From a bacterium (GTDB lineage Bacteria; UBP6; UBA1177): 64,000 bases of DNA. The stretch is from positions 62,001 through 126,000 of the forward strand of contig JAFQZM010000017.1 in the NCBI GenBank assembly GCA_017405875.1. Reading direction: 5' to 3'. Shown in pieces: positions 41,227 through 50,972 of the stretch (positions are counted from its first letter, which is position 1; each line of letters begins with the position of its first letter). The notes beneath the pieces were generated by a model. It was not told the DNA's origin. It did no database searches and worked only from the letters and a program-made list of their open reading frames with translations. A program made the position numbers and the translations under genes.

Positions 41227-42264
41227 ATGGCGTCGAAACTTATCGATAAAATAGTCGGCTTCTTAAAAAAGGATGTCGGAGATATTTTTTCTGCGGAAAC
41301 GCTGAAAGAGCTCGGTAAACTCGCGAACACCGACGTCTCTGACATTATGAGTGATGCCAAGGCTTCAAAACTTCTTTCCGAGATCGAAAAAAATCCCGAC
41401 AAAGTTGAAAACTATATCCAGCTTGCAGAGCTTTACCGCTATAAAAACAAGATCGACAAGGCTGTGGATGTCTATCTCGGCATGGCGCAGCGCGAACTTG
41501 ACGCAAAGCACCTCGATCTTGCTGCAAGTTATGTCAAAATGGGGCTTAATGCTGCGCCGGACAACGGCATTCTGAACAAATTCAGCGCCGATATCGATAT
41601 CCGTAAAGGCAAATTCTCGGATGCAGCCGACAAATACCGCGCCGCCGTCAATTATTACATCAAAAAGAACGACAGAATGACGGCGATCTATCTTCTTCAT
41701 ACGATAAAGGAGATGAACAAGGCAACGGTTCGCGACCTTCTCAACCTTTCGAGCATTCTGATACGCGAAAACATGACCGATGAGGCCGAAAAAATACTGA
41801 TGTCGATCAGAGAAAGCCACAAAAAGGGGGAAATCAGCAACGTCAGAGACCTTGAAGCGTGCCTGATGATGCTCTATTCGATAAAAAAGGACGATGATGT
41901 CATTCTGGCCGAACTTATAGAGGCAAGGATCGAGATGGGGCAGTATGAAAGCGTCATGGTCCTGCTTAAGAAACTTATTGCGAAAGATCCCCAAAACGTC
42001 AATTTCCTCAAGCGTCAGGCTTTTGTCTACAAACAGATGGGCGATATAAACAACTGCGTGAAAATATTCAAGATGATCGCCAACATATACGCCAAGGAAA
42101 ACAATCTTATTTACAGAAACATCTACTATCATAAAGTTCTGAAATATGCCCCGGACGATGTCGAGGCTCTCACTGTTCTGAAAATGGATGACCAGATCCG
42201 CGAAAAACTCGACAGCAGGATCGAAAATACAGATTCCAGGATCAAAATTTTTGATCATCTGTAA
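41227..42264 (+). CDS. Cytoplasmic tetratricopeptide-repeat protein
   Basis: 345 residues without signal peptide or TM. ATG 41227 follows GAGGCGGGG; a TTG six codons upstream is less likely. After an N-terminal helical segment, TPR units can be seen from about residue 60: NYIQLAELYRYKNKIDKAVD, DLAASYVKMGLNAAPDN, AADKYRAAVNYYIKKND, and a second set from about 240 (SVMVLLKKLIAKDPQNVNFL, RQAFVYKQMGDINNCVKIFK). Such proteins act as scaffolds. Partner unknown; no operon neighbour. Confidence 0.8.
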   Translation: MASKLIDKIVGFLKKDVGDIFSAETLKELGKLANTDVSDIMSDAKASKLLSEIEKNPDKVENYIQLAELYRYKNKIDKAVDVYLGMAQRELDAKHLDLAASYVKMGLNAAPDNGILNKFSADIDIRKGKFSDAADKYRAAVNYYIKKNDRMTAIYLLHTIKEMNKATVRDLLNLSSILIRENMTDEAEKILMSIRESHKKGEISNVRDLEACLMMLYSIKKDDDVILAELIEARIEMGQYESVMVLLKKLIAKDPQNVNFLKRQAFVYKQMGDINNCVKIFKMIANIYAKENNLIYRNIYYHKVLKYAPDDVEALTVLKMDDQIREKLDSRIENTDSRIKIFDHL

Positions 42265-42365
42265 AAAAAACACTTTTTTTAAATTTTTTTCACTTTAGAG
42301 TCAGAAAAATCGGCACTTAGTGGAACTAAATAAGTGTTATTAACTTTCTTTGTCGAGGTCTTTCT

Positions 42366-44126
42366 ATGAAAAAGTCAGTGATTTCCATGTTTTTTGTTGT
42401 TTTGCTCTTTTTTATGGCCGCTTGTGACGGCGGTTCTGCAAAAAATGCTGCGGACATCGGTGATGACGGCTATTACGAGAACGGTGACACAGGCAGTTAC
42501 AACGACAACTACGATTCGTCCGATTCCGACTATGGTGCAGATACCGGTTCCAATGCTCCCAATCCTGCAGACCCTGGAGATACCGGTTATGAAGACTGGG
42601 AATCTACCGACGGCGAGAACTATGAGGAAACTGATCCGGCAGACACCGCGCCATCGCCTGAACCTGCTGAAGAACCGGAACCTGGAGAGCTCATCGAAAA
42701 CGACTGGGTCGAGACTGCAACGGAAAACACTTCTACTTTTTCGATAGATGTCGATACGGCAAGTTACACGCTGATCAGAAACTATCTCTTGAAATCCCAT
42801 TATATGCCGCCGAAAGATTATGTCAGAATTGAAGAGATGATAAACTATTTCGACTATGACTATCCGCAGCCCGAAGAGGGAAGACCTTTCTCGGTAACGA
42901 TGGAAATGGCCGATTCTCCGTGGAACAAGGATACCAAACTCGTTATGTTCGGTCTTCAGGGGAAAATGCTCGATCCCGACAAAGTTCCGGCGCACAATCT
43001 GGTTTTCCTCATCGATGTTTCCGGCTCGATGTTCGGTGACGACAGGCTCGGTCTCCTTAAAAAATCGTTCAAAAAACTCGTTGAAAAGCTCGACAAGGAC
43101 GACAAAGTTTCGATCGTTACCTATGCAAGCGGAGTCAACACTCTCCTCGATTCTGTAAGCGGCGACAAAAAAGATGAAATAATCGAGGCGATAGAAAACC
43201 TCGAAGCTGGCGGTTCGACTGCCGGTTACGACGGTATACAGAGAGCTTACGCTCTTGCTGAAAAGAATTACAGCAAAGATGCCAACAACAGGATAATCCT
43301 TGCTACCGACGGCGATTTCAATGTCGGAATTTCAAACACGGCCCAGCTTGTTTCATACATTGAAGAAGAACGCAACAAAGGTATTTATCTCACGATTTTG
43401 GGCTTCGGAATGGGCAACTATCAGGATGACAGGATGGAACAGCTTTCCAATGCCGGCAACGGAAACTACTTCTATGTCGACAACGAAAGGGAATCCGACA
43501 AGATCTTCACTTACGATCTTATGGGAACGATGTTCACGATCGCGAAAGACGTAAAACTTCAGGTCGTCTTCAATCCTGAGAAAATCGCGAAATACCGCCT
43601 CATCGGCTACGAAAACCGCGTTATGGCAAATGAAGACTTCAACGACGACACCAAAGATGCTGGTGAAATCGGCGCAGGTCACAGAGTTACGGCGTTTTAT
43701 GAAGTAATCTTTGCTGAAAAGAAACCGGCTGAAACTCCCGAAACCGATCCTGAAACTGAAGAAGGCGGAGAACCTGCTGAAACCGATCCGAACGAAGATG
43801 ACCCTGCGGCTGAGCCTGAAACTGTATTCGGCGAAGATGATTTCCTCGTTCTCAAGATGCGCTACAAAGAGCCTGATCAGGATATCAGCAAATATATGGA
43901 TACAGTTATGACTTCGGCCAATATTCTCGCTGAAATGAGCCAGAATATGGGATTCGCTTCATCTGTTGCCGAGTTCGGAATGCTTCTCAGAGATTCGAAA
44001 TTCAAGGCTGATTCAAGCTATAACTCAGTTCTCTCCCGCGCAAAGGCTAATATCGGCAAAGATACGTTCGGTTTCCGCGGTGAATTCATTGAACTCGTCG
44101 AAATAGCTAAATCTCTTGATCACTAA
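42366..44126 (+). CDS. VWA-domain lipoprotein, YfbK-like
   Basis: 586 residues. Lipobox MAAC (C20), a 90-residue Asp/Gly/Asn/Pro-rich spacer, then an N-terminal YfbK-type domain (TFSIDVDTASYTLIRNYL, YVRIEEMINYFDYDYP), a von Willebrand A domain with a complete MIDAS (DVSGSM, D217-S219-S221, then GGSTAG and ATDGDFN), and the C-terminal DUF3520-like domain interrupted by an acidic Pro/Glu/Thr insert (about residues 455-490). Metal-dependent protein-protein binding at the cell surface is likely. The two low-complexity segments share composition with the other lipoproteins in this window. Function of the family is unknown. Confidence 0.9.
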   Translation: MKKSVISMFFVVLLFFMAACDGGSAKNAADIGDDGYYENGDTGSYNDNYDSSDSDYGADTGSNAPNPADPGDTGYEDWESTDGENYEETDPADTAPSPEPAEEPEPGELIENDWVETATENTSTFSIDVDTASYTLIRNYLLKSHYMPPKDYVRIEEMINYFDYDYPQPEEGRPFSVTMEMADSPWNKDTKLVMFGLQGKMLDPDKVPAHNLVFLIDVSGSMFGDDRLGLLKKSFKKLVEKLDKDDKVSIVTYASGVNTLLDSVSGDKKDEIIEAIENLEAGGSTAGYDGIQRAYALAEKNYSKDANNRIILATDGDFNVGISNTAQLVSYIEEERNKGIYLTILGFGMGNYQDDRMEQLSNAGNGNYFYVDNERESDKIFTYDLMGTMFTIAKDVKLQVVFNPEKIAKYRLIGYENRVMANEDFNDDTKDAGEIGAGHRVTAFYEVIFAEKKPAETPETDPETEEGGEPAETDPNEDDPAAEPETVFGEDDFLVLKMRYKEPDQDISKYMDTVMTSANILAEMSQNMGFASSVAEFGMLLRDSKFKADSSYNSVLSRAKANIGKDTFGFRGEFIELVEIAKSLDH

Positions 44127-44131
44127 TCAGA

Positions 44132-47100
44132 CTATTTACAAGTCATAATATCCAGAATGACCTGATCGGTCTTTTCCATTCCTTCTGAAGCGACTGTTGC
44201 CAGATTTTTGATGGTCTTTTCGATGTCGCGCTCGATTATTCCGTCAGTTTCTGAAATTTCGATGTTTTCTATTGCCAGAAGTGCGCTTTGGAGCGCCGCG
44301 TTTATCGTAGTAGAGACTTTGAGCGCGCATCCCGCCTTCGCGCCGTCGCAGATCATGCCGGAGATGTTTCCGATCATGTTTTTGATTGCGTAATTTATCT
44401 GCGGAAGTCCGCCGCCCATGATGTAAACCATGCCGCACGAAGCTCCTGTTGAAGCGGTGACCGTGCCGCAGAGAGCAGAAAGTTTCGACATGAATTCTTT
44501 GAGGTGTATTGCAATCAGGTTGCCGAGATAGAGCGCACGGATGAGCTTTTCTTCGCTTGAGCCTAATCTTTCAGCAGTTGCGACTATCGGCATCATTACG
44601 GTGATCCCCTGATTTCCGCTACCTGAATTGCTCATGACTGAAAGCGTGCAGCCCGCCATTCTCGCGTCACTTGCCGCAGCGGTGAGAGCCATCGCGTAGT
44701 TTGCAAGGTCATCGCACAAAATCCCTTTTTTGACATTGAGGCGCAGCGTTTTACCGACGCGAAGACCGTAGTCGCCGTTTAAGCCTTCGAGCGCGATCCT
44801 TCTATTCATCTCGGCACCTTCGAGCACATAGCGGATCTTTTCAAGAGGAACTTTGTTGATGAAATTCCAGATTCCTTCGACCGTCATGTGGTATTCCTGC
44901 GTCTTCGATTCGCTCTCTTTGTCGAATGAAAATGCGTTGCACGATTTCTGCGAGACGATTTTTCCGTTAAGTTCGGTGAGGACGATGTTCGTGTGGCTTC
45001 CGCAGATGACCGTTCTTGCGCTGTTTTTGCCGCTGAAACAGGTCGCTTCGATGTAGAGTTTGTCGACTTTATCCTTCATGAAGACTTTGATCTTGTCAGT
45101 TTTCACCATCTCTTTCGCGAGTGTGATGTGTTCAGGAGTGACGCCGTTCAAAACTTCAAGTTCCTTCGTCGGGTCTCCGCCTGTGATACCGAGTGCAGCC
45201 GCGATCGGAAGACCTACCATGCCTGTTCCCGGAATGCCGACACCGAGACCGTTTTTCATTATGTTTCCGCTGAGCGCGATCTCCGCTCTTTCGATCTTGC
45301 CGCCCAGAAGTTTCGTCGAAGTTGCCGCCGCAAGTGCAACTGCGATAGGTTCGGTGCAGCCGAGTGCCGGAACGACCTCGCTGTTGAAAGCGTCAATGTA
45401 AAGCTGGTAATCCATTTCTTCCTCTTTTTCTCTATTTTCTACTACTTTAAAATCGGTGAAAACGCGGTATTCGTAGGCTTTGAGCTGCATAAAGAATCCG
45501 TGTTCGAAAATGTCGTCAATGCTCAGAGTGTACTCCTGCCCCGAAACCAGCTCTTTGAAATGAACAAAAGCCCCTTTTTCTTTTTTAAGTCCGAGCGCGA
45601 AATCGAGATTTATCCTCTTCAAAGCGCCGTCGGATTTGTCGAGCCAGGCACAGCTCTGCTTGATCCAGCCTGAGGTCTCGGCAAATTTGTTGTGGTAAAA
45701 AACAAGGACTTTGCTTTCTCCCCAGCCGTTTGAATATGCGAAAACGTTCTCGTCGACCGAGCCGTCAGACTTGTAGAAATCGTAGAAGTGGAAATCGTCA
45801 ACGTGAGCGAAAAGGCGGCGCAGGTGAAGCAGCGGGAAAATTTCTCTTTCATGCCGCTCTACAAGAGCCTGGTTTACACTCTCGTTTTTGTAGGCGCGAC
45901 GGTATTCCATGCCGTATTTTTCCGAAAAACCTTCGATCTGACCGTGTCCGAACATCGGAAGACCCGGCATCGTGATCATAAGCAGCGTCACGCCGAAGTA
46001 CTTGTCGTTGTCGCCGAACTGCGCGACTGCCGTTTCCTCATCGGGGTTGTTGAGAAAATTGACATATCTTTCGAGAATGTGCGGGTCGAATTCGAGAACG
46101 CTTTTGACCGACTGCCTGTATTTCGCGTTCTCCTCGTTTTTCATGAAGTTCATGAACGCGCTGTTGTAAACGCGGTGCATTCCCAGAGTCCTGACAAAAT
46201 AGCCTTCCATAAGCCAGAAAGCCTCGGCCAAAAGCAGCGTTTCGGGTGCCTCTACTGCGACTCTGTCAACGACTTCGCGCCAGAATTCCTTCGGGAAAAG
46301 TTTGTTGAATTCTTCGGTCGTAAGTCCGTGTTCGGCACGAGATGCGATGTCACCGCCGCTTCCCGGTTCGGGGAACCAGAGCCTGTGATAGTGCCTTTTG
46401 GCAAGCGTCATCGCCGCGTCAAACCTGATGACGGGGAAGTTTTTCGCGATCTTTATTATCGTGTTGATTACCTGCTCTCGGACATCTTCACGCATATAGT
46501 TGAGCTGCGCCGTATCGTTCCACGGCATGCAGGTCCCGTCGTTTCCGTGGTATATGTAGTCAGTCTTTCCGTTTCTGAAATCAACCCGTTTGAATGTGAC
46601 CGCCGCATCGCTTTTTGAATAGTAGTGATCTTCGATATAAATGCCGATATTCGGGTCACTGGAAAGGTTTTCTCCGTTGTATGTGTAAGCAGGGAAGGGC
46701 GGGTTGTCAGCAGAAATAAACCATTCGGGATGCTCGCTCACCCACTTTGAATCGATTGCCGTGTGGTTGGGGACCATGTCGCTTGCAAGCCTGATACCGT
46801 ATCTCCAGGCTCTTTCGCGCAGGTTCTGCATCGCCGCTTCGCCGCCTAGTTCTGAAGCGATCTCGTAATCGTAAAGCGAATACGCGCTTGCCGCAGCTTC
46901 GGGATTTCCCATTATCTGCTTTATCCTTTTTGAAGCCTTGCTGCGCTCCCACAAACCTATCAGCCAGAGTGCCGTGAAACCGCGTCTGGACAAGGTTTCG
47001 AGCTCTTCATCGGGAATTTTGTCGAGCGTGCGGATGTCGGATGAATGCTGTTTTGAAAGCTGGTTGAGCCAGACGAAAACGTTTTTCGCGATCATGACGA

Positions 47101-47989
47101 CGCGCGGCATCCAGAGCGAATCTTCGGAAAAATTTTCGTTTTCAGGGTCGCCGTCGCCCCAGCCGTAACGCAGAGAATCCTTTGTTATTGCGGGAAATTC
47201 GGCATTCGAGACTGATCCGAAAACGGGTTTTGTCTCTTCTTTTATGATGTCGGCGGATAGAAGAAGCATTTTCGAAAAACGCGCTGAAATTTTTACTCCC
47301 CAGTTTTTGCGGATGAATTCAAGCTGACCCGCCAAGGAATCAGGGCTTGCCTTGAAGGGAGCGCGAAGAAGTTCGAGCACCGAAATTTTTTCGCCGCCGA
47401 AACCGATTTTCGGACTTCCCTCGAAAAATTTTTCAGCAACACCGAAAAAGCGGCCGTATGCCGGATTTTTTTCAAGATTTGCATCTCCGAAAAGCTCTTC
47501 AAACTGCGAAAAAGCGGGGTTTTCATTGGCGATTTTAAGAAGAATGAGCTCTTCAAGTTCGGTAAGTTTGTTTTCAGTTCCGTTGGTCGTTGCCGCAAAA
47601 AACTCAGCCGCACTTATTCCGCCCGTCATAACCTGCTGAGTAGGGAATTCTTTGATAAAATCAACGACAAGAGCTTTGAAAGCCTCTTCTCCAAGCTCGT
47701 TTTCAGCCTTTTCAAACAGTTTTTTCAAGAAATCGGGAAAGATCTCCGTCCTGTAAAGATGAAAAATATAGTGCTCGATCTCGTCGATAAGCCCCATCGC
47801 GAAAAGGTTTCCCGGAGTTATGTGCTTTTTACTTTTTTCTTCGGCAAACTTCGTATTGAGTTTGTGGGCGAAATCCTTTGCCGCCGCAAAATCGGCAAAA
47901 ACGACGTTTCCCGAAATCGAAAAAAGTTCTTTTGAAAGCTGAAAACGCTCTCTCGAAGCGCGTTTTACGTGAAAATGATTTGTCTGCAT
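44132..47989 (-). CDS. In-frame fusion: GH13 alpha-amylase-type hydrolase + L-cysteine desulfidase (CyuA/YhaM family)
   Basis: 1285 residues in one open frame; ATG with GGAGG six bases upstream. Residues 1-858: a long helical N-terminal region (about 1-290) and a GH13 barrel with DMVPNH (about 406), IRFDAAMTLAKRH with the nucleophile Asp (about 523), LLLAEAFW with the acid Glu (about 586) and a region IV reading QFGDNDKYFG. Residues 859-1285: a complete UPF0597/L-cysteine desulfidase protein, ALGCTEPIAVALAAA, SNSGSGNQGI, GASCG and CDGAKAGC, the four cysteines that in the methanogen enzyme serve catalysis and the [4Fe-4S] cluster. The junction NREKEEEMDYQ has GAGG five bases before the internal ATG at 45415, so the second enzyme may also be made separately, or a lost stop joins two genes. 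The two activities have no known metabolic link. Confidence 0.88.
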   Translation of the reverse strand: MQTNHFHVKRASRERFQLSKELFSISGNVVFADFAAAKDFAHKLNTKFAEEKSKKHITPGNLFAMGLIDEIEHYIFHLYRTEIFPDFLKKLFEKAENELGEEAFKALVVDFIKEFPTQQVMTGGISAAEFFAATTNGTENKLTELEELILLKIANENPAFSQFEELFGDANLEKNPAYGRFFGVAEKFFEGSPKIGFGGEKISVLELLRAPFKASPDSLAGQLEFIRKNWGVKISARFSKMLLLSADIIKEETKPVFGSVSNAEFPAITKDSLRYGWGDGDPENENFSEDSLWMPRVVMIAKNVFVWLNQLSKQHSSDIRTLDKIPDEELETLSRRGFTALWLIGLWERSKASKRIKQIMGNPEAAASAYSLYDYEIASELGGEAAMQNLRERAWRYGIRLASDMVPNHTAIDSKWVSEHPEWFISADNPPFPAYTYNGENLSSDPNIGIYIEDHYYSKSDAAVTFKRVDFRNGKTDYIYHGNDGTCMPWNDTAQLNYMREDVREQVINTIIKIAKNFPVIRFDAAMTLAKRHYHRLWFPEPGSGGDIASRAEHGLTTEEFNKLFPKEFWREVVDRVAVEAPETLLLAEAFWLMEGYFVRTLGMHRVYNSAFMNFMKNEENAKYRQSVKSVLEFDPHILERYVNFLNNPDEETAVAQFGDNDKYFGVTLLMITMPGLPMFGHGQIEGFSEKYGMEYRRAYKNESVNQALVERHEREIFPLLHLRRLFAHVDDFHFYDFYKSDGSVDENVFAYSNGWGESKVLVFYHNKFAETSGWIKQSCAWLDKSDGALKRINLDFALGLKKEKGAFVHFKELVSGQEYTLSIDDIFEHGFFMQLKAYEYRVFTDFKVVENREKEEEMDYQLYIDAFNSEVVPALGCTEPIAVALAAATSTKLLGGKIERAEIALSGNIMKNGLGVGIPGTGMVGLPIAAALGITGGDPTKELEVLNGVTPEHITLAKEMVKTDKIKVFMKDKVDKLYIEATCFSGKNSARTVICGSHTNIVLTELNGKIVSQKSCNAFSFDKESESKTQEYHMTVEGIWNFINKVPLEKIRYVLEGAEMNRRIALEGLNGDYGLRVGKTLRLNVKKGILCDDLANYAMALTAAASDARMAGCTLSVMSNSGSGNQGITVMMPIVATAERLGSSEEKLIRALYLGNLIAIHLKEFMSKLSALCGTVTASTGASCGMVYIMGGGLPQINYAIKNMIGNISGMICDGAKAGCALKVSTTINAALQSALLAIENIEISETDGIIERDIEKTIKNLATVASEGMEKTDQVILDIMTCK

Positions 47990-48239
47990 GTTTTCCTCCG
48001 GTTAAAAAAGAGCATTTGAGTATAGTTGCATCTTGTCTGATGTCAACGCGGGCAGGGAAAGAACGAAAAGTATATAATAACCATATTACAACTTTTGAAG
48101 AATCAAATTTAAGATAAAAATAGAACTTGATTTTTTTGAACTTTATATTCATAATATATTTGTTAAAAGTTTTTTATAAATTCAAAATATGGAAGAAAAA
48201 TATATGTTGTGTATAACGCAAATAAAAAGGGGCGAGAAA

Positions 48240-49073
48240 ATGGATTTAGTGAAGTATGACGAGAATTTGTTCGAGAGCATTAAACATGTGAACGAATACG
48301 GACAGGAATTCTGGTATGCAAGGGATTTGCAGAAAATTCTTGAATATACGGAATGGAGAAATTTCACCAAAGTAATTGACAGAGCAAAAGAGGCTTGTAA
48401 CGGTGCGGGGCACGAGGTTTCTGAATGTTTTGTTGAGGTCAACAAAACATCGGAAATGCCTAACGGCGGTACAAAACGAATCAATGATTTCATGCTTTCC
48501 CGCTATGCATGCTATCTGATTGTGATGAACGGAGATCCGCGAAAAGAAGTCATCGCACTTGGTCAAACTTATTTTGCGGTGAAAACCCGTCAGCAGGAAC
48601 TTATTGAAGATTATGAAAAACTGACAGAAGAACAAAAGCGTTTAGCTATCAGAAATGAGATGAAACGGCATAATATCGCACTTGCTGATGCAGCTCACAA
48701 AGCTGGAGTCCAGCAGCCGATCGATTATGCTGTTTTTCAGAATTACGGTTATATGGGATTATATAACGGTCTTAAAGCGCAGGATATAAAGGAGCGCAAA
48801 GGGTTGAAGAAAAACCAGAATATCCTTGATTTTATGGGAAGTACCGAACTTGCAGCAAATCTTTTCCGCGCAACACAAACAGAAGAAAAACTTCGCCGAG
48901 AGAATATTCAGGGCAAAAACGAAGCCAATCAGACCCATTACGAAGTCGGCAAAAAAGTCCGTCAGACAATAGCCGATCTGGGCGGAACTATGCCGGAAGA
49001 TCTTCCGACACCCGAAAAAAGCACCAGGCAGATCGAAAAAGAGCATGAAAAGAAAAAAATCGAAGATAAATAA
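48240..49073 (+). CDS. dinD: DNA damage-inducible protein D-like (DinD)
   Basis: 277 residues from ATG 48240 (AAGGGGCGAG before it). Opens with the BRO-N-type domain seen in DinD: FESIKHVNEYGQEFWYARDL and LQKILEYTEWRNFTKVI; GGTKRINDFMLSRYACYLIVMNGDP and VALGQTYFAVKTRQQELIE are DinD signatures. In E. coli DinD is LexA-controlled and inhibits RecA-mediated strand exchange. The gene is AT-rich, alone, and of the type often found on mobile elements. No LexA box I can recognise lies upstream. The C-terminus is charged and helical. Confidence 0.92.
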   Translation: MDLVKYDENLFESIKHVNEYGQEFWYARDLQKILEYTEWRNFTKVIDRAKEACNGAGHEVSECFVEVNKTSEMPNGGTKRINDFMLSRYACYLIVMNGDPRKEVIALGQTYFAVKTRQQELIEDYEKLTEEQKRLAIRNEMKRHNIALADAAHKAGVQQPIDYAVFQNYGYMGLYNGLKAQDIKERKGLKKNQNILDFMGSTELAANLFRATQTEEKLRRENIQGKNEANQTHYEVGKKVRQTIADLGGTMPEDLPTPEKSTRQIEKEHEKKKIEDK

Positions 49074-49118
49074 GAATCGCTGACTGTGGTTAGCGAAATC
49101 CAGATCGTCAAAACTCTC

Positions 49119-49147
49119 TTGAAACTCAAGTCCTTATTTTGTAAAAT
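49119..49147 (+). promoter_or_regulatory. Possible promoter of the second DUF1566 lipoprotein
   Basis: TTGAAA, 17-base spacer, TAAAAT, about 90 bases before ATG 49239. A short inverted repeat (CTTGA-AAC-TCAAG, 49118-49130) overlaps the -35 box. Confidence 0.4.
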
Positions 49148-49238
49148 TAAAGATTCGGATAACAATCCAAAATTTGCGTTTTTCCTGTTTTACCTTAAAA
49201 TCATTTGTTTTTTTGTACTCGCATTTGTGGGGGAAAAC

Positions 49239-50522
49239 ATGAAAAAGCTCTTTTTATTTTTGATTTTTTTCTCGATTTTCGTCCTTGCAGGCTGCGAAAA
49301 CGGTTCCACTAATAATAAACCCGACAATTCAACAGATCTTCAAAATGATGAAGATATCATTAGTTCTGAGGCTGATAATGATCCGGACAATGATGATGAT
49401 TTTGATCCAGAATCGACTGATGATAATGATGACACTGATTCAAAATCGACGGACGATGATGACAAAACTGAAGCAGATCCTGCAGACGAGGAAAAATGCC
49501 TTGCCAGAGAAGGTTTTGCCTGGGTCGCTTCCGGTAAAGCGTGCATTCCTAAGGTTTTCGGAAGAATCTGCACGGGGCAGACCCAATGTTTTAATGAAGA
49601 AAGTGTAATCTACTGCTCATCAGGAAATTATAATAATAAATTTTCAGGACAGGATGCTTACTATGCCATCAATGGAATGTGCATTCCGCAAAGTTTCAAC
49701 TTTGAAAAAATTGACGGAGTAAATGTAATAAAAGATTTGAATACTGGACTTCGCTGGAAATATCTGAGTTCCTCTGAAAAATACACTTATGCAGATGCTG
49801 CGGCTTACTGCGGCGAAAGCTGGCGTATTCCGACTTTAAAGGAATTTCTCACGACTGTTGATGACTCGGAATTCTTTCTTGCACAGAATCGGTGGTTTTT
49901 ACCGTATCCTGTTAGTTTCATGGGATCCGATGACACCTATTTTTGGACTTCAACCACATTTGCCGGTGATGACAGCTACAAGATAATCTGGAATCCTATT
50001 TACGGAGATGTAAAACACGGCAAAATCACACCTGACGGAACTGAAAAATATGTTATGTGTGTCGGTGGAAATGAGTTGCCCGACAGCGATTTGACAGAGG
50101 AAAACAAAAAAGGAGACATCGTATACACAGACAAAACTACTGAGCTTATCTGGCAGGGACATATTCCGGACACCGCAAAAAGCTGGGAAGAAGCACTAAA
50201 ATATTGCGAAACTCTGGATTACGCAGGGTACACGGACTGGAGAATGCCGAATAAAAACGAACTTGCATCAATAATCAACTTTAACAAAAATCATTCCCCT
50301 TTTTCTCACATTCCAATGACCCTCAAAAACAATTATTGCTGGACATCAACTCCAGTTCCACGTTACATCTATGAATCTGACATTGTAACTGGTGATTCAC
50401 ATCTCGTAGACACAATAATTTATATTCCGGTGGTTTATTTTGAGACCGGAGAAATAATATATATTGATGATTTTTCCGGCGGTAGATCTGTCATTTGCGT
50501 ACGGACCGGTAAGAATTCGTGA
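49239..50522 (+). CDS. DUF1566 (Lcl-like) lipoprotein with two domains and Asp-rich spacer
   Basis: 427 residues from ATG 49239 (GGGGG before it). Lipobox VLAGC (C19), an Asp/Asn/Ser/Thr-rich spacer of about 65 residues (NDDDFDPESTDDNDDTDS and neighbours), a cysteine-bearing segment (about 90-160), then two DUF1566 domains: DLNTGLRWKYLSSSEKYTY with AYCGESWRIPTLKEFL and YFWTSTTF, and KTTELIWQGHIPDTAKSW with CETLDYAGYTDWRMPNKNEL and YCWTSTPVP. Surface adhesin or carbohydrate-binding role is likely from the Lcl precedent. AT-rich composition like the gene at 25398. The spacer is Ca2+-binding in appearance but lacks a regular repeat. Confidence 0.82.
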   Translation: MKKLFLFLIFFSIFVLAGCENGSTNNKPDNSTDLQNDEDIISSEADNDPDNDDDFDPESTDDNDDTDSKSTDDDDKTEADPADEEKCLAREGFAWVASGKACIPKVFGRICTGQTQCFNEESVIYCSSGNYNNKFSGQDAYYAINGMCIPQSFNFEKIDGVNVIKDLNTGLRWKYLSSSEKYTYADAAAYCGESWRIPTLKEFLTTVDDSEFFLAQNRWFLPYPVSFMGSDDTYFWTSTTFAGDDSYKIIWNPIYGDVKHGKITPDGTEKYVMCVGGNELPDSDLTEENKKGDIVYTDKTTELIWQGHIPDTAKSWEEALKYCETLDYAGYTDWRMPNKNELASIINFNKNHSPFSHIPMTLKNNYCWTSTPVPRYIYESDIVTGDSHLVDTIIYIPVVYFETGEIIYIDDFSGGRSVICVRTGKNS

Positions 50523-50534
50523 AATATGCCGGTC

Positions 50535-50972
50535 TTATGAAAGTGCCTTTTTGACAAGTCCGCTTGCGGTCTTTCCGTCAAACTGTCCGTCATATTTTTT
50601 CTTGAGTTCAGCCATGACAGCACCCATCTGACGCGGAGACTTGTCGGGAAGCGTTGCAACGATTTCTTCAATAATTTTTGCAAGTTCAGCTTCGTCAAGC
50701 TGTTTGGGAAGAAGCGATTCAAGAATTTCTTTTTCGCGAAGGACCTGAGTTTTGTCTTTGCCGACTTCTTCCATAAGAGTAAGGGTTTCGTTCACGTTTT
50801 TGAGGAATTTTTTGATCATTGCGACCGTTTCGGCATCGGTCGTTTCGCGGTTTCCGTCGTTTTTGCCGACCATAACGGCTTCAGCGACTAAAGTCGAAAG
50901 GAGATTTCCTTTGACTGTATCTTTTTCAAGTTTTGCCTTCATCATCATTTTTCTGAGTTCGCCTAACAACAT
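50535..50972 (-). CDS. yqeY: GatB/YqeY domain protein
   Basis: 145 residues; GAGGTG five bases before the ATG. YqeY fold: KAKLEKDTVKGNLLSTLVAE, the DAETVAMIKKFLKNVNETL helix, LLPKQLDEAELAKIIEEIV, KSPRQMGAVMAELKKKYDGQ and DGKTASGLVKKAL at the end. Related to the tRNA-binding tail of GatB. Function unclear; it often lies beside rpsU and dnaG, and here it is divergent from rpsU. Confidence 0.95.
   Translation of the reverse strand: MLLGELRKMMMKAKLEKDTVKGNLLSTLVAEAVMVGKNDGNRETTDAETVAMIKKFLKNVNETLTLMEEVGKDKTQVLREKEILESLLPKQLDEAELAKIIEEIVATLPDKSPRQMGAVMAELKKKYDGQFDGKTASGLVKKALS

Noticed and set aside
48000-48239. LexA box upstream of dinD
   Set aside because: AT-rich gap with no palindrome resembling known LexA operators; expression control of dinD is left open.
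49330-49500. Ca2+-binding thrombospondin type 3 repeats in the Asp-rich spacer
   Set aside because: The stretch is Asp/Asn/Ser-rich but lacks the regular DxDxDGxxD spacing; treated as a low-complexity spacer.
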